Shown in pieces: positions 1-7,766 of a stretch of DNA of 50,938 bases. Position numbers and translations under genes: made by a program. Position 1 is the first letter of the stretch. Each line of letters begins with the position of its first letter. The stretch is from Actinomadura physcomitrii (GTDB lineage: Bacteria; Actinomycetota; Actinomycetes; Streptosporangiales; Streptosporangiaceae), in contig NZ_WBMS02000062.1 in the NCBI RefSeq assembly GCF_008923205.2, positions 1 through 50,938 on the forward strand, given 5' to 3'. The notes beneath the pieces were generated by a model that had not been told where the DNA came from, ran no database searches, and saw only the letters and a list, made by a program, of their open reading frames with translations.

Positions 1-1
1 T

Positions 2-88
2 TCCACCGCCATGATCCACCTCGCAATGATCGACCTCATGAGCCGCCGCCTCACCGGCGAATCCACTCCCACATGGCGGGGCACCTGA
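2..88 (+). mobile_element. C-terminal end of a transposase, cut by the left edge
   Basis: The frame from base 2 ends in TGA at 86-88 and encodes a 28-residue tail containing MIHLAMIDLMSRRLTGE. This wording is typical of the C-terminus of IS4/IS5-type transposases in actinobacteria. Only the tail is inside the window, so whether the element is intact cannot be judged. It differs from the transposase tail at the right edge, so the two are not copies of one element. Confidence 0.6.
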
Positions 89-194
89 CCCGGAATCAAA
101 CGGAACTCGCAGGATGAAACGCCCAGTTACTGCCGACTGTGCCGCTTGCATTTGCTCCTCCAGCGCACGCAGAGCCCGCTGAACCTCATCGGGC

Positions 195-467
195 GTGCTG
201 CCTTCTCTTGGAACCGCCACCATCCCGCCTCCGCCGTCGATCAGCCGCCTCGGAGATCAAGCGCGGACCCAGGCACTTTGGATCAACCGCCCGCACGCAC
301 AGGACTCGGTGGTTCGCTTCCACTTCACCAGCGTCGAGCCGATCGTGCAGGGAGCCTGGGGGATGGTCGCCGGACTCGTCTCGCTGGCCGCGGTGGCCGA
401 TCTCGCCTTGATCGTTGTGGCCTGGTGGGTCTGGCGCCGATCGCGGGCCCCTCGGGGTCGCCGCTGA
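195..467 (+). CDS. possible small membrane-protein fragment
   Basis: A 90-residue frame. Its last 45 residues form one clear hydrophobic helix (around residues 55-80, ending VVAWWVWRR) followed by a positively charged tail. The N-terminal half has no recognisable composition or domain. It lies directly behind the transposase tail, so it may be the 3' remnant of a gene disrupted by the element rather than an intact gene. No convincing ribosome binding site precedes the start. I see no other gene between 89 and 526. Function unknown. Confidence 0.25.
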   Translation: MLPSLGTATIPPPPSISRLGDQARTQALWINRPHAQDSVVRFHFTSVEPIVQGAWGMVAGLVSLAAVADLALIVVAWWVWRRSRAPRGRR

Positions 468-526
468 GGAGCGCGGGCAGGTACCTGTTGAGGAAGGCGA
501 ACAGTGTCATCGGCGCGTTCGCGTGC

Positions 527-1120
527 TCAGGGCATCGGGTCGTCGCGGGACGGGACTCCCAGGCCCACATGAGGCACCCACATGCGGAGGGCCAGCAAGT
601 ACAGGCCGAGGATGAGCGCCGGCGCCAGCCACCGGGTGAGGCGCGTCCGGTTGGCCGGCATCGTGAGGACGACCAGCGCGGGAGTCGCCGACGCGGCGCA
701 CACCAGGCCGAGCGCATCGAGAAGCGGACCCGGTCGGTTCAGACAGCCGAACGTCTGGAATGCTTCTCCGCCGCAGACGTCCGCCTGGGTGTAGAAGAAG
801 GCGAGAAGGCAGGACAGGCCGCCGAGAAACCATGCGCACGTGCCCAACGCCACGTCGAGGCCAGGACCCCGCATCGGCCGGAGCGAGCCATCGCGCCGGG
901 TTGCGCGCACATCCTTGACCGCCACGGCCATCATCAGCCCGATCACGGCCACCACCGCCAGTGTGCCCAGGCCCCACCCCGCGCTGCCCGCCTGAAAAGG
1001 CGGTTCCTTCGGGTCCGTGTCGTCCGTCGGCCAGGTCGAAATGGTCATCACAAAAAGGGCCGCGAGCGCCGCCCAACCTCCGCCCAGCACCCCGTACTCG
1101 CGGAGGCGGCCGCGAGTCAT
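527..1120 (-). CDS. small multi-pass membrane protein of unknown function
   Basis: About 197 residues from the ATG at 1120 (MTRGRLREYG); a longer version could start at 1192. Four hydrophobic stretches are visible: near residues 12-27 (AALAALFVMT), 48-66 (LGTLAVVAVIGLMMAVAV), 88-108 and 125-185 (the last region holds two). Short charged loops separate them. A pair of Cys residues falls in the loop after the third segment (VCGGEAF, FGCLNR), which would be outside the cell if the N-terminus is inside. No domain family is recognised. It is divergent from the pseudokinase gene at 1536 and separated from it by about 400 bases. Confidence 0.6.
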   Translation of the reverse strand: MTRGRLREYGVLGGGWAALAALFVMTISTWPTDDTDPKEPPFQAGSAGWGLGTLAVVAVIGLMMAVAVKDVRATRRDGSLRPMRGPGLDVALGTCAWFLGGLSCLLAFFYTQADVCGGEAFQTFGCLNRPGPLLDALGLVCAASATPALVVLTMPANRTRLTRWLAPALILGLYLLALRMWVPHVGLGVPSRDDPMP

Positions 1121-1192
1121 CGCCAGGCCTTCGAGCACGCCGACGCCCCCATCCGTGATAGCCGGTGGTCGTAGATCGTTGTGCGTACCCAA

Positions 1193-1535
1193 TGGCAGAA
1201 GTGCTCCTGGCTGCTCGGCTGCTCGATGTCGGGGACCATGACCCTTCCCTCGCTCTCGTTGTCGTTCGTCCCGCGCATGCCGAGACGAAGCATTACCGGA
1301 TGATGGGCTTTAGAGACCGTCCGCGGTCGGGGCCGATGTACCACTCACCAAAGACCGCTGCTCAAAGGGCACGACCCGGGTTTTTGACCGTGCTCTGGGC
1401 GGTGACGCCCGGGAGGGCGCCGTCGGTGTCGGACCGGCCGGAAGGGTCGGTGATGGCGGTAGCGCCGCTCGCCTGAACTGTCTGTCTGGTGGAGCTGGTC
1501 CGGCTTGCCGTCTGAGCGCTGAGGATGAACAATCA
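1193..1535. other. divergent intergenic region upstream of the pseudokinase gene
   Basis: This 343-base stretch separates the minus-strand membrane protein from the plus-strand pseudokinase. Short open frames exist on both strands but none has actinobacterial codon bias or a ribosome binding site. A GAGGA motif at about 1520 lies upstream of the ATG at 1536. I see no clear promoter hexamers or palindromes. Confidence 0.4.
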
Positions 1536-3389
1536 ATGACCAATGCCCTGAACCTTGTCGTGGCGGGAGACGTGGGCCTGTCACAGAAGTTGCGTGGCAC
1601 AGGACAGTTTCCGGCCGTGTTCGATGTCGCCTCCGCCACCGAGCTTCGATCCCTGTCCAAGAGCGGCGAGGTTCGGCCTCCGGCCGCGTTCATGTTCGCG
1701 CCGGGCTTCGACGAGGACCTCCCCGACGTCCGTGTCACTCACCTGGCCAACGGGCTGGCGGCCGCCGGGTTCACTGTCCTCGTCCACTGCTTCTTCACAC
1801 AACGTGGTGACCGCTTCAGCCCGGGGGTTCTCGCAAGCGCGGAGCCGATGAGCCTGTCGCAACTGCTGACGACGCTCGGCGCCGCCCCGCCCGTGAACGA
1901 TGAGCAGCCGGACCTCCTGCCCGAGCCGCCACCGGAGCCCTGGGTGCTCCCGGGCGTGACGGCCGCGGGGCAGACCGGCCAGGCATGGCCCGCGGACGAG
2001 CCGCCGGCAATTCCGGTCCAGAGCGGCGTCGGCGATGAGCCCGTGGAAACCCCGCCCGGTTACGGCGAACTGACGGTCACCAATCGCGGTGTCGCTGCGG
2101 TCACCTACCGTGCCGTGCACGAAGAGTCCGGGACCATGGTCGCCCTCCGGATACGGCACGATGGTGTGGAGACACCGCCGGACGAACTGGCCGCCCTGGA
2201 GCGCGCCTCCCTCAGTGATCACATGGTCACCGTGCTGGAGTCCGGCCGCACCCCGGCCGGACAGGTGTACACGGCCTCAGAGCACTGTCTCGCGTACCCA
2301 TCGGAACCGCCTCTGCCGCTCCAGGAGGCGGTCGACGTCGCTTTCTCGCTGGGCATGGGTCTGCAGGCACTGCACGAGCAGGGACTGATCCACGGTGACG
2401 TCAATCCCGGCCGAATCATGAGCGACGCCGGGAGGCCGCTGCTGAGCGGGGCGGCGAGTCTTCGGGGCCTGGCGGTACATTCCGCGCCGGGCATGCTCGA
2501 ACCTGTGGACTTCGAACGCATCGATCCGGGGGTCGCCGCGCCCGAGGTCCTCCGTGGGCGACCTGCCACCGCGGCCTCCGATGTGTACGGGCTCGGCGCG
2601 ACCCTATGGAGCCTGCTGGCCGGGCATGCCCCGTTTACCGGCGACGACCGGTGGGCCGTGCGGGAACGTGTGTTGACCGAGGCCGTGCCGCCGTTGCCGC
2701 GTGACGACGTGCCGGAGTGGCTCGCGAACCTCCTCTCGATCGCGATGGCGAGGGAGCCCGCCGAACGGTACCAGACGGCGCGCGCGTTCACCGATGCGAT
2801 CGAGGAGAGCATGCGGGGCGTTCCCGAGTCCCCCACCGACTGGGAATCCCTGCTGGCATGGCCGTCGGGCACGACAGTGTCGGAGCCGGGCGGTGCGGGC
2901 CGCCGCCGCAAGCCCGTGATGGCGCTCCTGGCGGTGTTCGCCGTACTCGTCCTCGCCGGGGTAGGAATCAGTACGGCCGGACTGATGGCCGGGGACGACA
3001 GGGAGGGCGCGCAGCGGCGGCGGCCGAGCCCTTCGCGGACGGAAACATCGCCTTCGAATTCCTCGCCGGGCCCGACGTCCACCCCGACACCGGTGAAGCC
3101 GATCAAGGAGTACGCGCCCGGCCGGGTACGGATCGCCGACGCCAGGGTATCGATCGAGGTCGCATGGGCGGACCGCAGCGGGGGCCGGGCCGCGTACTAC
3201 ATCGTCGGGGGGCCCGTGGGACGCACACCCTCCACTCTGGCCAGCGCACCGCCGGGAACCGCGAAGGTCACGGTCACCGCGCTGAACCCGAGCGTGGACT
3301 ACTGCTTGACGGTCGTCGCCGTCGTGGACGTCGACCGCGTGGCCCACGCCGAGCCCGTCTGCACCCACCGTGTCAAGAGGGTCGGCTGA
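1536..3389 (+). CDS. membrane-anchored Ser/Thr pseudokinase with TadZ-like N-terminal domain and FN3-like C-terminus
   Basis: A 617-residue protein with four parts. Residues 1-115 form an alpha/beta domain about 60% identical to the N-terminus of the TadZ-like ATPase at 39201-40724 (shared VFDVASA, PAAFMFAPGF, LANGLA, GFTVLVH). A Pro-rich linker follows (about 120-172). Residues 175-430 have a Hanks-type kinase fold with the APE motif (335-337), a DVYGLG helix (349-354) and the conserved Arg region. One TM helix lies at about 461-486. A Ser/Pro linker leads to an FN3-like domain (about 525-612). Key catalytic residues are gone: the VAIK Lys is Arg205, HRDxKPxN reads HGDVNPGR (the Asn is Arg293), and DFG is replaced by SGA near 304. 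I infer a catalytically dead signalling scaffold. The stop overlaps the convergent transglutaminase gene by 17 bases. Confidence 0.88.
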   Translation: MTNALNLVVAGDVGLSQKLRGTGQFPAVFDVASATELRSLSKSGEVRPPAAFMFAPGFDEDLPDVRVTHLANGLAAAGFTVLVHCFFTQRGDRFSPGVLASAEPMSLSQLLTTLGAAPPVNDEQPDLLPEPPPEPWVLPGVTAAGQTGQAWPADEPPAIPVQSGVGDEPVETPPGYGELTVTNRGVAAVTYRAVHEESGTMVALRIRHDGVETPPDELAALERASLSDHMVTVLESGRTPAGQVYTASEHCLAYPSEPPLPLQEAVDVAFSLGMGLQALHEQGLIHGDVNPGRIMSDAGRPLLSGAASLRGLAVHSAPGMLEPVDFERIDPGVAAPEVLRGRPATAASDVYGLGATLWSLLAGHAPFTGDDRWAVRERVLTEAVPPLPRDDVPEWLANLLSIAMAREPAERYQTARAFTDAIEESMRGVPESPTDWESLLAWPSGTTVSEPGGAGRRRKPVMALLAVFAVLVLAGVGISTAGLMAGDDREGAQRRRPSPSRTETSPSNSSPGPTSTPTPVKPIKEYAPGRVRIADARVSIEVAWADRSGGRAAYYIVGGPVGRTPSTLASAPPGTAKVTVTALNPSVDYCLTVVAVVDVDRVAHAEPVCTHRVKRVG

Positions 3390-5613
3390 CCCGATCGCGG
3401 GGCCCGGCGGCGGGCTCTCCCCGCGTCAGGCGGGACGGTCGAGCCGCCCAGAGCGCCGCTCGCGGGTTCACCCACCACGACAGGCGGCGCGGCAGTGAAC
3501 TGGAGCGCCGTAGCCGTGTGGCCAGCAGGCGAACCTGCTCGGACGTGAACGAGGCGTCGTCCGGTGTGACCGGACCACCGAAACCCGCCGCGTTCACCAG
3601 CCGGCTCAACCTGCGCAGTCGCCCAGGATCGGTGTCCGGCAGTGTCGCCGCGAGGCTCGCTGTCAGTTCTGCCGTTGTGGCGGACGCGGGCACGGTGTGG
3701 CCTGCGAGCCGCATCGCCACAAGGAGTTCTGTCCAGGCCGCGAGGATGCGCTTGCGGGCCGTTCCGCGGCGCGATCCGCGCGCCGCACGCAACCGCAGCA
3801 ACGGCATCAGCAGCAGGAAGAGGACGAGCAGCCCCGGCGGGGTGGCGATCAGAAGGGTGTATTCACCACCTGTCGGCCGTGGCACGGCGCCGGGTGCACC
3901 AGTGTCCGTAGCGTCGGAGGTGTCGCCGCCGCGGTATGTCCCGTTGTGATCCGCCCGCTCCTGCGGGCCCGGACGCGCCGACGCCTCCGAACGCTTCCGC
4001 GGGTTCGGGTCGTAGGGCACCCAGCCCAGGCCCTCGAAGTAGATCTCGCCCCAAGCTACCGCGTCACCTGTGCGGATCACACGGCTGCCGCCGCCGCTGC
4101 CCGCCCCGAACCCGACCACGACCCGGCTCGGCAGTCCGGCCGCCCGGGCGAGGACTGCGAACGCGCTGGCGAACTGCTCGGAGGTGGCGCCGCCGCCCTT
4201 GCGTCCCGGCGGGACCAGCAGCTCGGCGAGTTCCGCGTAGCCGTGTCCGCCCGGGGCACCCGGCTCGAAGGTGTAGGAGTCTCGCAGGTACTCGGCGATC
4301 CGGGAGGCACGCTGGTGCGCGGTGCCGTTCCCTGCCGCCGCCCGGGCGATGTCGGGCAGGCGCGCCGGCGCGCCTGGCGGCAACCGAAGGTAACGCTCGT
4401 ACCCGGTACCGGAGGCGGTCGCCGCCCGGGTCCCCTTCCATCCGCTCCAGTCGGGGACCATTCCGGCAGCCGTGTACGAACGGCCGGCGACCGCGCCGTC
4501 CAGGGAGAGCAATGTGCCGGAGACGGCGTCGTGGCCGACCGCGACGCCGTCCACCCTGGTGGCGATGCCCGGGACCGGCAGCCAGTCGCCGGGCAGGTCG
4601 CCGGCCGAGACCTTCACGGTGGTCCGCGTCGTCCGCGGCGGCACCACCTCGGGGAGAGGCAGGTCCGGCCCGGCAGGACGGTAGGAGCTGTCGGGCAGCC
4701 AGACAGGTCCTGTGAAATCGGCGAGCGCGACCCATCGCAGAGTGGTCCGCGGACCCGAGACCGTCATCAGCGGAACGTCCGGGGCGGCCGACCACGCCGA
4801 CAGGTAGGACAGCGGATTGCGCACCTCGCGCGGCTTCTCGGGAAGATCGCGCTGCCCGCGCGGATCGGCTGCGCGCACCGGCCACCCCTCCAGCACAGCG
4901 GGCACCGCTACCGCGCCGATACCGATAAGGATCACCGAGCATGCCACCGCCGTCCCCGCCGCCAGGGTACGAAGAAGAGATCTTTTCCGGCCGTGCACCG
5001 CTGCCGCGGCCCACACGCGTAGCGAGAACCCGGCCCGAGTGGTAACGGGAGCATCGTGGCGAGCGCCGGCCAGTGCCATGGCGGCGGCGCCCGCCAGCAG
5101 CGCCGCCGACCGATATCCGGGCTCGATCGCCTCGGGATTGAGCGCGGCGGCCCCGCACAGGAGGACCGTGGCGGGGAGCAGGGAGGGCAGGACGCGGCCG
5201 TCGCGGCGCAGCACCGTCGCGATCGCTCCGGCGAGCCACACCGCAAGCACAGGGAACGCGAGCAGGTCCACGGTCGCCAGGGGGTGCGGCCCCGTGGTCA
5301 AGATGCGCGCTCCCGAGTGGAGCACCGCGTCCACCGCCGCGAGGACCGGCTCCTTGATCGGCCCGGGCGACCAGGCGGCCAGCGCGACCAGCACGACCGC
5401 GGCCATGGGAAGGCCGGCCGGCACCGCGACGGGCCCCAGCCCGCGCAGTACCCGGTGCGCCGCGGACGTGACGGCCACCGCCGCGATCGCCGTACTGACC
5501 AGCACGGCAGTGACCGGCGCCGACCGTTCGTAGCCGGCGGCCAGCAACGGCGCCGGCGCCGCCGCGGCCACCGCCACAGCGGCGGAGGCGAGGACTGCGC
5601 GTCCCCGGTTCAT
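3373..5613 (-). CDS. transglutaminase-like membrane protein with degenerate catalytic triad
   Basis: 746 residues from the ATG at 5613, which overlaps the DUF58 stop as ATGA and implies translational coupling (an in-frame ATG lies at 5625). The N-terminal part holds about six to seven TM helices (residues 5-240). A long extracellular region with the transglutaminase-like core (about 400-540) follows, then a last TM helix (about 600-620) and a cytoplasmic DUF4129-like tail. This is the usual plan of the TgpA/transglutaminase partner of MoxR-DUF58 loci. The active-site Cys is Ser478 (TSEQFASAF) and the His is Val519 (DAVAWGE); only the Asp535 (YDPNP) of the triad remains. Cysteine protease or transglutaminase activity is therefore not expected. 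A structural or binding role is inferred. Confidence 0.9.
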   Translation of the reverse strand: MNRGRAVLASAAVAVAAAAPAPLLAAGYERSAPVTAVLVSTAIAAVAVTSAAHRVLRGLGPVAVPAGLPMAAVVLVALAAWSPGPIKEPVLAAVDAVLHSGARILTTGPHPLATVDLLAFPVLAVWLAGAIATVLRRDGRVLPSLLPATVLLCGAAALNPEAIEPGYRSAALLAGAAAMALAGARHDAPVTTRAGFSLRVWAAAAVHGRKRSLLRTLAAGTAVACSVILIGIGAVAVPAVLEGWPVRAADPRGQRDLPEKPREVRNPLSYLSAWSAAPDVPLMTVSGPRTTLRWVALADFTGPVWLPDSSYRPAGPDLPLPEVVPPRTTRTTVKVSAGDLPGDWLPVPGIATRVDGVAVGHDAVSGTLLSLDGAVAGRSYTAAGMVPDWSGWKGTRAATASGTGYERYLRLPPGAPARLPDIARAAAGNGTAHQRASRIAEYLRDSYTFEPGAPGGHGYAELAELLVPPGRKGGGATSEQFASAFAVLARAAGLPSRVVVGFGAGSGGGSRVIRTGDAVAWGEIYFEGLGWVPYDPNPRKRSEASARPGPQERADHNGTYRGGDTSDATDTGAPGAVPRPTGGEYTLLIATPPGLLVLFLLLMPLLRLRAARGSRRGTARKRILAAWTELLVAMRLAGHTVPASATTAELTASLAATLPDTDPGRLRRLSRLVNAAGFGGPVTPDDASFTSEQVRLLATRLRRSSSLPRRLSWWVNPRAALWAARPSRLTRGEPAAGPRDRVSRPS

Positions 5614-6749
5614 GTGGTCCACCAACAGGTCTGGTTCCAGCCGTTGGCGAACGCCGCGGGGGTGTGGGCCTGCAGGAGCCGCACCCCGGCGACCGATGCG
5701 GGGGGATGATCGGTTTCGCGGAAGCGGCCGATCAGGGCGACCAGTGACAGGACGCGCCGCGCGGCCAGAGCGTCAAGCGCCGCCGCGGTGTCCGCCGGCG
5801 TGGCTCGGGCGGACAACAGGACGACCACGCGCCCGGTCGGGGCTGAACGGAGCAGAGCGCACGCGGCCTTGAAGTCCGCGCCGGGCCGCGCCGCCGCCTC
5901 GGCGAGGAGGTCCAGATGCGCGGTGATCCCGGCGGATGGGGGCGAGTACCCGCCACTGGCCAGCCGCAGTTCGATCGGGAGCCCGCGGGCGGACAATACG
6001 ATCGAGGCCGCCGCCTCCGCGAGGTCGTCCAGCTCCGCGTGGCCGTGGCGGTCGTCGACGAGCACGGTGACGCCGGGCCGGGGGGAGACGGCGTGCTCGC
6101 GCACCATCAGCCGCCCGCGGCGGGCCGTAGTGCGCCAGTGGATCTGACGGACGTCGTCGCCGAGCGTGTGCTCGCGCAACCCCGCGAAGGCGCCTTCGGT
6201 CGACCGGGTCACGGCCGACGAGGCGTCCCGGCCGCCGGCGCCGGCAGCGGTGAGGGCGGCCAGCTCGTGGTGGCGGGGATGCACGAGTACCCGCACGGTC
6301 TGGTCGTCGACCCGACGGGTGGCGCGTGCGAGCCCCAACGGGTCGGTGCGGACCAGGCTGAGCGGGCCCACCTCCAGCACGCCGCGCCGCCGCGCGGACA
6401 GTTCGTAACGGAGCGGGGCCCGGACTCTCCCCAACGGAATGTCGTACGTGCCGGCGGGCGAGGTCACACGTTCGGCGGCCGTCACACCACCTGCGTCCGC
6501 GTCGTCCGTCTCGATGATGACGGTGACGGACTCGCCGACGTGCACGCGCGTGTTCGTGATGCGGCGGTGCACCCGGGCGGTGCGCGGCGGCCGGGCCAGG
6601 ACCATGGCCAGCGCGACGGTGGGGAAGGCGAGCGCGCCCAGCACGCCCGGTGCCAGGTAGCCGAGGCCGAGGCCGCCACCGGCCAGGACGGCGCCGGACG
6701 AGAGGATCCCCCAGCCGCGGCGGGTGGGCCGAGGCATGCGACCCGCCAT
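5610..6749 (-). CDS. DUF58 domain-containing protein
   Basis: 379 residues with two N-terminal hydrophobic segments (about 14-50), then a beta-rich region and the DUF58 core. The core shows the family signature GDDVRQIHWRTTARRG near residues 198-213 and a vWA-like fold downstream (VTVLVDDRHGHAELDD). DUF58 proteins are encoded next to MoxR AAA+ ATPases and are thought to act as their membrane-associated clients or partners. The start is the ATG at 6749, three bases after the MoxR stop. The end overlaps the transglutaminase-like gene by four bases, so the three form one translationally coupled unit. Confidence 0.9.
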   Translation of the reverse strand: MAGRMPRPTRRGWGILSSGAVLAGGGLGLGYLAPGVLGALAFPTVALAMVLARPPRTARVHRRITNTRVHVGESVTVIIETDDADAGGVTAAERVTSPAGTYDIPLGRVRAPLRYELSARRRGVLEVGPLSLVRTDPLGLARATRRVDDQTVRVLVHPRHHELAALTAAGAGGRDASSAVTRSTEGAFAGLREHTLGDDVRQIHWRTTARRGRLMVREHAVSPRPGVTVLVDDRHGHAELDDLAEAAASIVLSARGLPIELRLASGGYSPPSAGITAHLDLLAEAAARPGADFKAACALLRSAPTGRVVVLLSARATPADTAAALDALAARRVLSLVALIGRFRETDHPPASVAGVRLLQAHTPAAFANGWNQTCWWTT

Positions 6750-6752
6750 CCG

Positions 6753-7766
6753 CTAGGGCCGGTTCCCGTGCGGCCCCGGTACCGGAACCTCGGCCAGGAC
6801 CTCGGCCAACAGCGCTGTGTTCTCCTCCGCGCTGGAGGCGCGAGAGAAGGGCGCCAGCCGGTGACCCCACACGGGCCCGGCGAGGTCCTTGATGTCGTCG
6901 GGGGTGACGTACACGCGACCGTCGGCCAGCGCGTACATGCGCGCCGCCCGGCACAGCGCGATCGACGCGCGCATCGACACTCCGGCGCGCAGCCTCGGGT
7001 GTCGACGCGTCCGCTGGGCCAGCTCCAGCACGTACTGGTACACCGGATCGGCGAAGATGATCCGGTCGGCGGCGGCGGCCAAGCGCGACATCTCCGCTCC
7101 GTCGAGCACGCAAACCAGGTCCTCGGGAGCGGCCATGGACGCGCCGCGCATCAGCGACAGCTCCGCTTCCTCACCGGGGTAGCCCAGTGAGAGCCGCATC
7201 AGGAAACGGTCGAGCTGAGCTTCCGGCAGCGGGAACGTGCCCTCCAGATCGGCCGGGTTCTGCGTCGCCACCACCAGGAACGGGTCCGGCACGGGATGCG
7301 CCTTCCCGTCCACCGTGACCCGCCCCTCCTGCATCACCTCCAGCAGCGCCGACTGGGTACGGGGGGAGGTCCTGTTGATCTCGTCCACGATGACGACGTT
7401 GGCGAAGACCGGACCGGGGTGGAACTCGAACTCCCGGGTCCGCTCATCGAAGATCGTCACCCCGGTGATGTCGGAGGGCAACAGGTCCGGGGTGCACTGC
7501 ACGCGGCGCGCGGTCCCCCCGGTCACCGCCGCCAGCGCGCGGGCCACCGTGGTTTTCCCCATGCCGGGCAGATCCTCCAGGAGCACGTGCCCGCCCGTGG
7601 CGAACGCGGTGAGGAGCAGCCGCACCGTCGCGGGAGCGCAGCGGGCCACGGTCCCCACGCTCTCCGCCATCCGGTCGAAGATATCGGCCGCCCGCATGGC
7701 CTCCTCGCCGGTGACCGCCGCAGTCTCGGGCGTACTGATGCTCAAGCTCGTCCCTTTCAGGGTCAT
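6753..7766 (-). CDS. MoxR family AAA+ ATPase
   Basis: About 337 residues from the ATG at 7766, which overlaps the stop of the upstream gene as ATGA. A TTG at 7748 behind AAAGGGA is an alternative start. The Walker A (DLPGMGKTT), Walker B (VIVDEINR), sensor 1 (VVATQNP) and the MoxR helix wording (RTSPRTQSALLEVMQEG) are all present, so this member should be an active ATPase. MoxR proteins act as chaperone-like ATPases on vWA/DUF58 partners. The partners here are the DUF58 protein and transglutaminase-like protein directly downstream. Unlike those neighbours, no key residue is lost. Confidence 0.93.
   Translation of the reverse strand: MTLKGTSLSISTPETAAVTGEEAMRAADIFDRMAESVGTVARCAPATVRLLLTAFATGGHVLLEDLPGMGKTTVARALAAVTGGTARRVQCTPDLLPSDITGVTIFDERTREFEFHPGPVFANVVIVDEINRTSPRTQSALLEVMQEGRVTVDGKAHPVPDPFLVVATQNPADLEGTFPLPEAQLDRFLMRLSLGYPGEEAELSLMRGASMAAPEDLVCVLDGAEMSRLAAAADRIIFADPVYQYVLELAQRTRRHPRLRAGVSMRASIALCRAARMYALADGRVYVTPDDIKDLAGPVWGHRLAPFSRASSAEENTALLAEVLAEVPVPGPHGNRP

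Noticed and set aside
146..1174. Long plus-strand open frame of 342 codons
   Set aside because: It is antisense to the minus-strand membrane protein at 527-1120. Its product is Arg/His/Gly-rich without hydrophobic core or domains, which is typical of a GC-rich shadow frame.
1117..1344. 75-codon minus-strand frame upstream of the membrane protein
   Set aside because: It overlaps the N-terminus of the membrane protein in another frame and has no clear binding site or domain.
3697..5022. Open frame of 441 codons on the plus strand
   Set aside because: Shadow of the transglutaminase-like gene; Arg/Gly/Pro-rich product with no domain, and the minus-strand gene has clear homology.
5916..7190. Plus-strand frame of 424 codons
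   Set aside because: Antisense to DUF58 and MoxR genes, which have intact family motifs; product composition is unnatural.
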